Source of the DNA: Lithospermum erythrorhizon
Lineage: Eukaryota > Streptophyta > Magnoliopsida > Boraginales > Boraginaceae
Length of the DNA: 64,000 nucleotides
Assembly (NCBI GenBank): GCA_019722365.1
Contig: JADFUC010001527.1
Span: 592,001 to 656,000 of the forward strand
Direction: 5' to 3'
Part shown: piece after piece, positions 63,122 to 64,000 of the stretch
How the letters are laid out: each line of letters opens with the position of its first letter
Position numbering within the stretch: the stretch's first letter is position 1
Translations under genes and position numbers: made by a program
The notes under the pieces: model-generated
The model's input: only the letters and a program-made list of their open reading frames with translations
What the model was told of the DNA's origin: nothing
Database searches by the model: none

Positions 63122-64000
63122 TGTTGACATGTTTTGGTGTGCAAACCCTCGACAAGAAGGATCAAGACAAAGATCCTAGTGAGTTAATGCACGGCGCATT
63201 AATTGAAGGACTAATATAGGAGTGATTGATATTAATTGAAGGATCAATCAAGGGAGTGCTATATTGATATAAAGACTTCGAAGGATCAATCAAGGAGCGT
63301 GATCGATAGCAGCATCAGCGATCAATCAAGGAGTGTGATTGATATATTGATTGAAGGATCAATCAAGGATGGTGTGATTAAGGCAATCATCTTAATGAGG
63401 AAGATCTGACTCGGTTTAGGTGTTTGACCAAGTCAATGAAGAACTTAATGAGTGGATCATTAACTATGGAAAGCAGCGTATGCAATCGTGATCGCGTGAT
63501 TATGGTGCGCCAAATCAACTCGAGATTGATTGGTCGGTTGTGCCCAAAGGAAAGTTTTCCCGGTCGCTATGTATCTCAACTAGCCGTTGAGATCGGGAGA
63601 TAGCAATCTTGTAATGATTACCGATTGGCAATCAAGGATCGGGATTGATCGCGTGATCTTGGCCATGGGCTACGTGAACTAGCCGGGCTGAGGATGCAGT
63701 AGTATAAATTAGAGCTTTACTCTAGTTTATAGCATCAGTTGTTCTAGGAATTATATGTGTGTTTGAGTAAGAAAAAGAATTAGAGTGATTCTTGTTGAAG
63801 CAATATTGTAGTGAAGTCTAAGTAGTTTGCTTAGGTCTTTTCTGGTTGATTGCTTGTACTATAATGTAGCTAGGCGCATGGCCATATAGTGAACATGGTG
63901 GAGTCACGGAAGGTGACACACTAAGACAGGACGTAAGCTTCGGCCCAACCTGTATAAAAACTTTCTGTGTCTTTTACTTTCTGTATTGCTGTTACTTGAG
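63122..64000 (+). mobile_element. Partial LTR of a Ty1/copia-type retrotransposon, running off the window
   Basis: The sequence begins TGTTGACATG. It has a U3-like part with tandem 38-40 nt repeats (63241-63375) and a TATA box (AGTATAAATT, 63701-63710). Then comes a tail with GGTGGAGTCACGGAAGGTGA and TTTCTGTGTCTTTTACTTTC, the layout of the R/U5 end of plant copia LTRs. The 3' end and any primer-binding site lie beyond 64000, so whether the element is full length or a solo LTR cannot be seen. Confidence 0.55.

Noticed and set aside
1..64000. tRNA genes, rRNA, CRISPR arrays and bacterial operons
   Set aside because: I looked for tRNA T-loop motifs, rRNA-like GC-rich stretches and regularly spaced repeats and found none; the only regular repeats are in the intron at 60.3 kb and the LTR at 63.2 kb.

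Overview
The window looks like eudicot nuclear DNA. It is AT-rich, its genes have many short exons with GT..AG introns, intergenic stretches are long, and it carries foldback MITEs and Ty1/copia fragments. Every gene I could name belongs to a plant family or is shared by eukaryotes with plant-type exons. I cannot name the species. There is no prokaryotic operon structure and I see no CRISPR array, rRNA or tRNA.

Layout, left to right: a disrupted F-box gene enters from the left edge (+, to 1019). An intronless conserved protein of unknown function follows (+, 3565-4665). A TOM2B-like gene (+, 6375-7206) converges on ABA4, the neoxanthin-synthesis gene (-, 7865-9182). About 4 kb of intergenic DNA leads to APRR2, a pseudo-response regulator with a GARP DNA-binding domain (-, 13157-16359), whose receiver domain lacks its usual first strand and helix. 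About 10 kb of repeat-rich, gene-free DNA comes next. Then come phosphoacetylglucosamine mutase (+, 26516-31845), a RING-H2 gene (-, 32382-32885), and a transposon-rich stretch of about 6 kb holding two adjacent long-TIR elements, a reverse-strand Ty1/copia LTR and a small MITE. A 22-exon glycine-rich membrane protein gene (+, 39293-50780) converges on TCF25 (-, 51616-54800). The Qb-SNARE gene NPSN11 (-, 56534-60645) is the last intact gene. The right end is repeat DNA, ending in a partial LTR that runs off the window.

I rebuilt exon models by eye from splice sites and reading phase. ABA4 (645 nt), PAGM (1677 nt), APRR2 (1509 nt) and NPSN11 (786 nt) each close exactly in frame. The glycine-rich gene and TCF25 do not: between about 49.5 and 53.6 kb I find four or five apparent single-base indels, mostly changes in short homopolymer runs. 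The F-box gene at the left edge shows the same pattern. This is either recent pseudogenisation or unpolished assembly, and it is the most useful thing to check.

The genes form no common pathway; they are ordinary neighbours on a plant chromosome. I found no convincing new multi-gene system. The more interesting material is the transposon structure (a three-copy MITE family, one copy abutting the PAGM start; a 689-bp element with clean TIRs and a 9-bp target duplication), the indel cluster, and the shortened APRR2 receiver.
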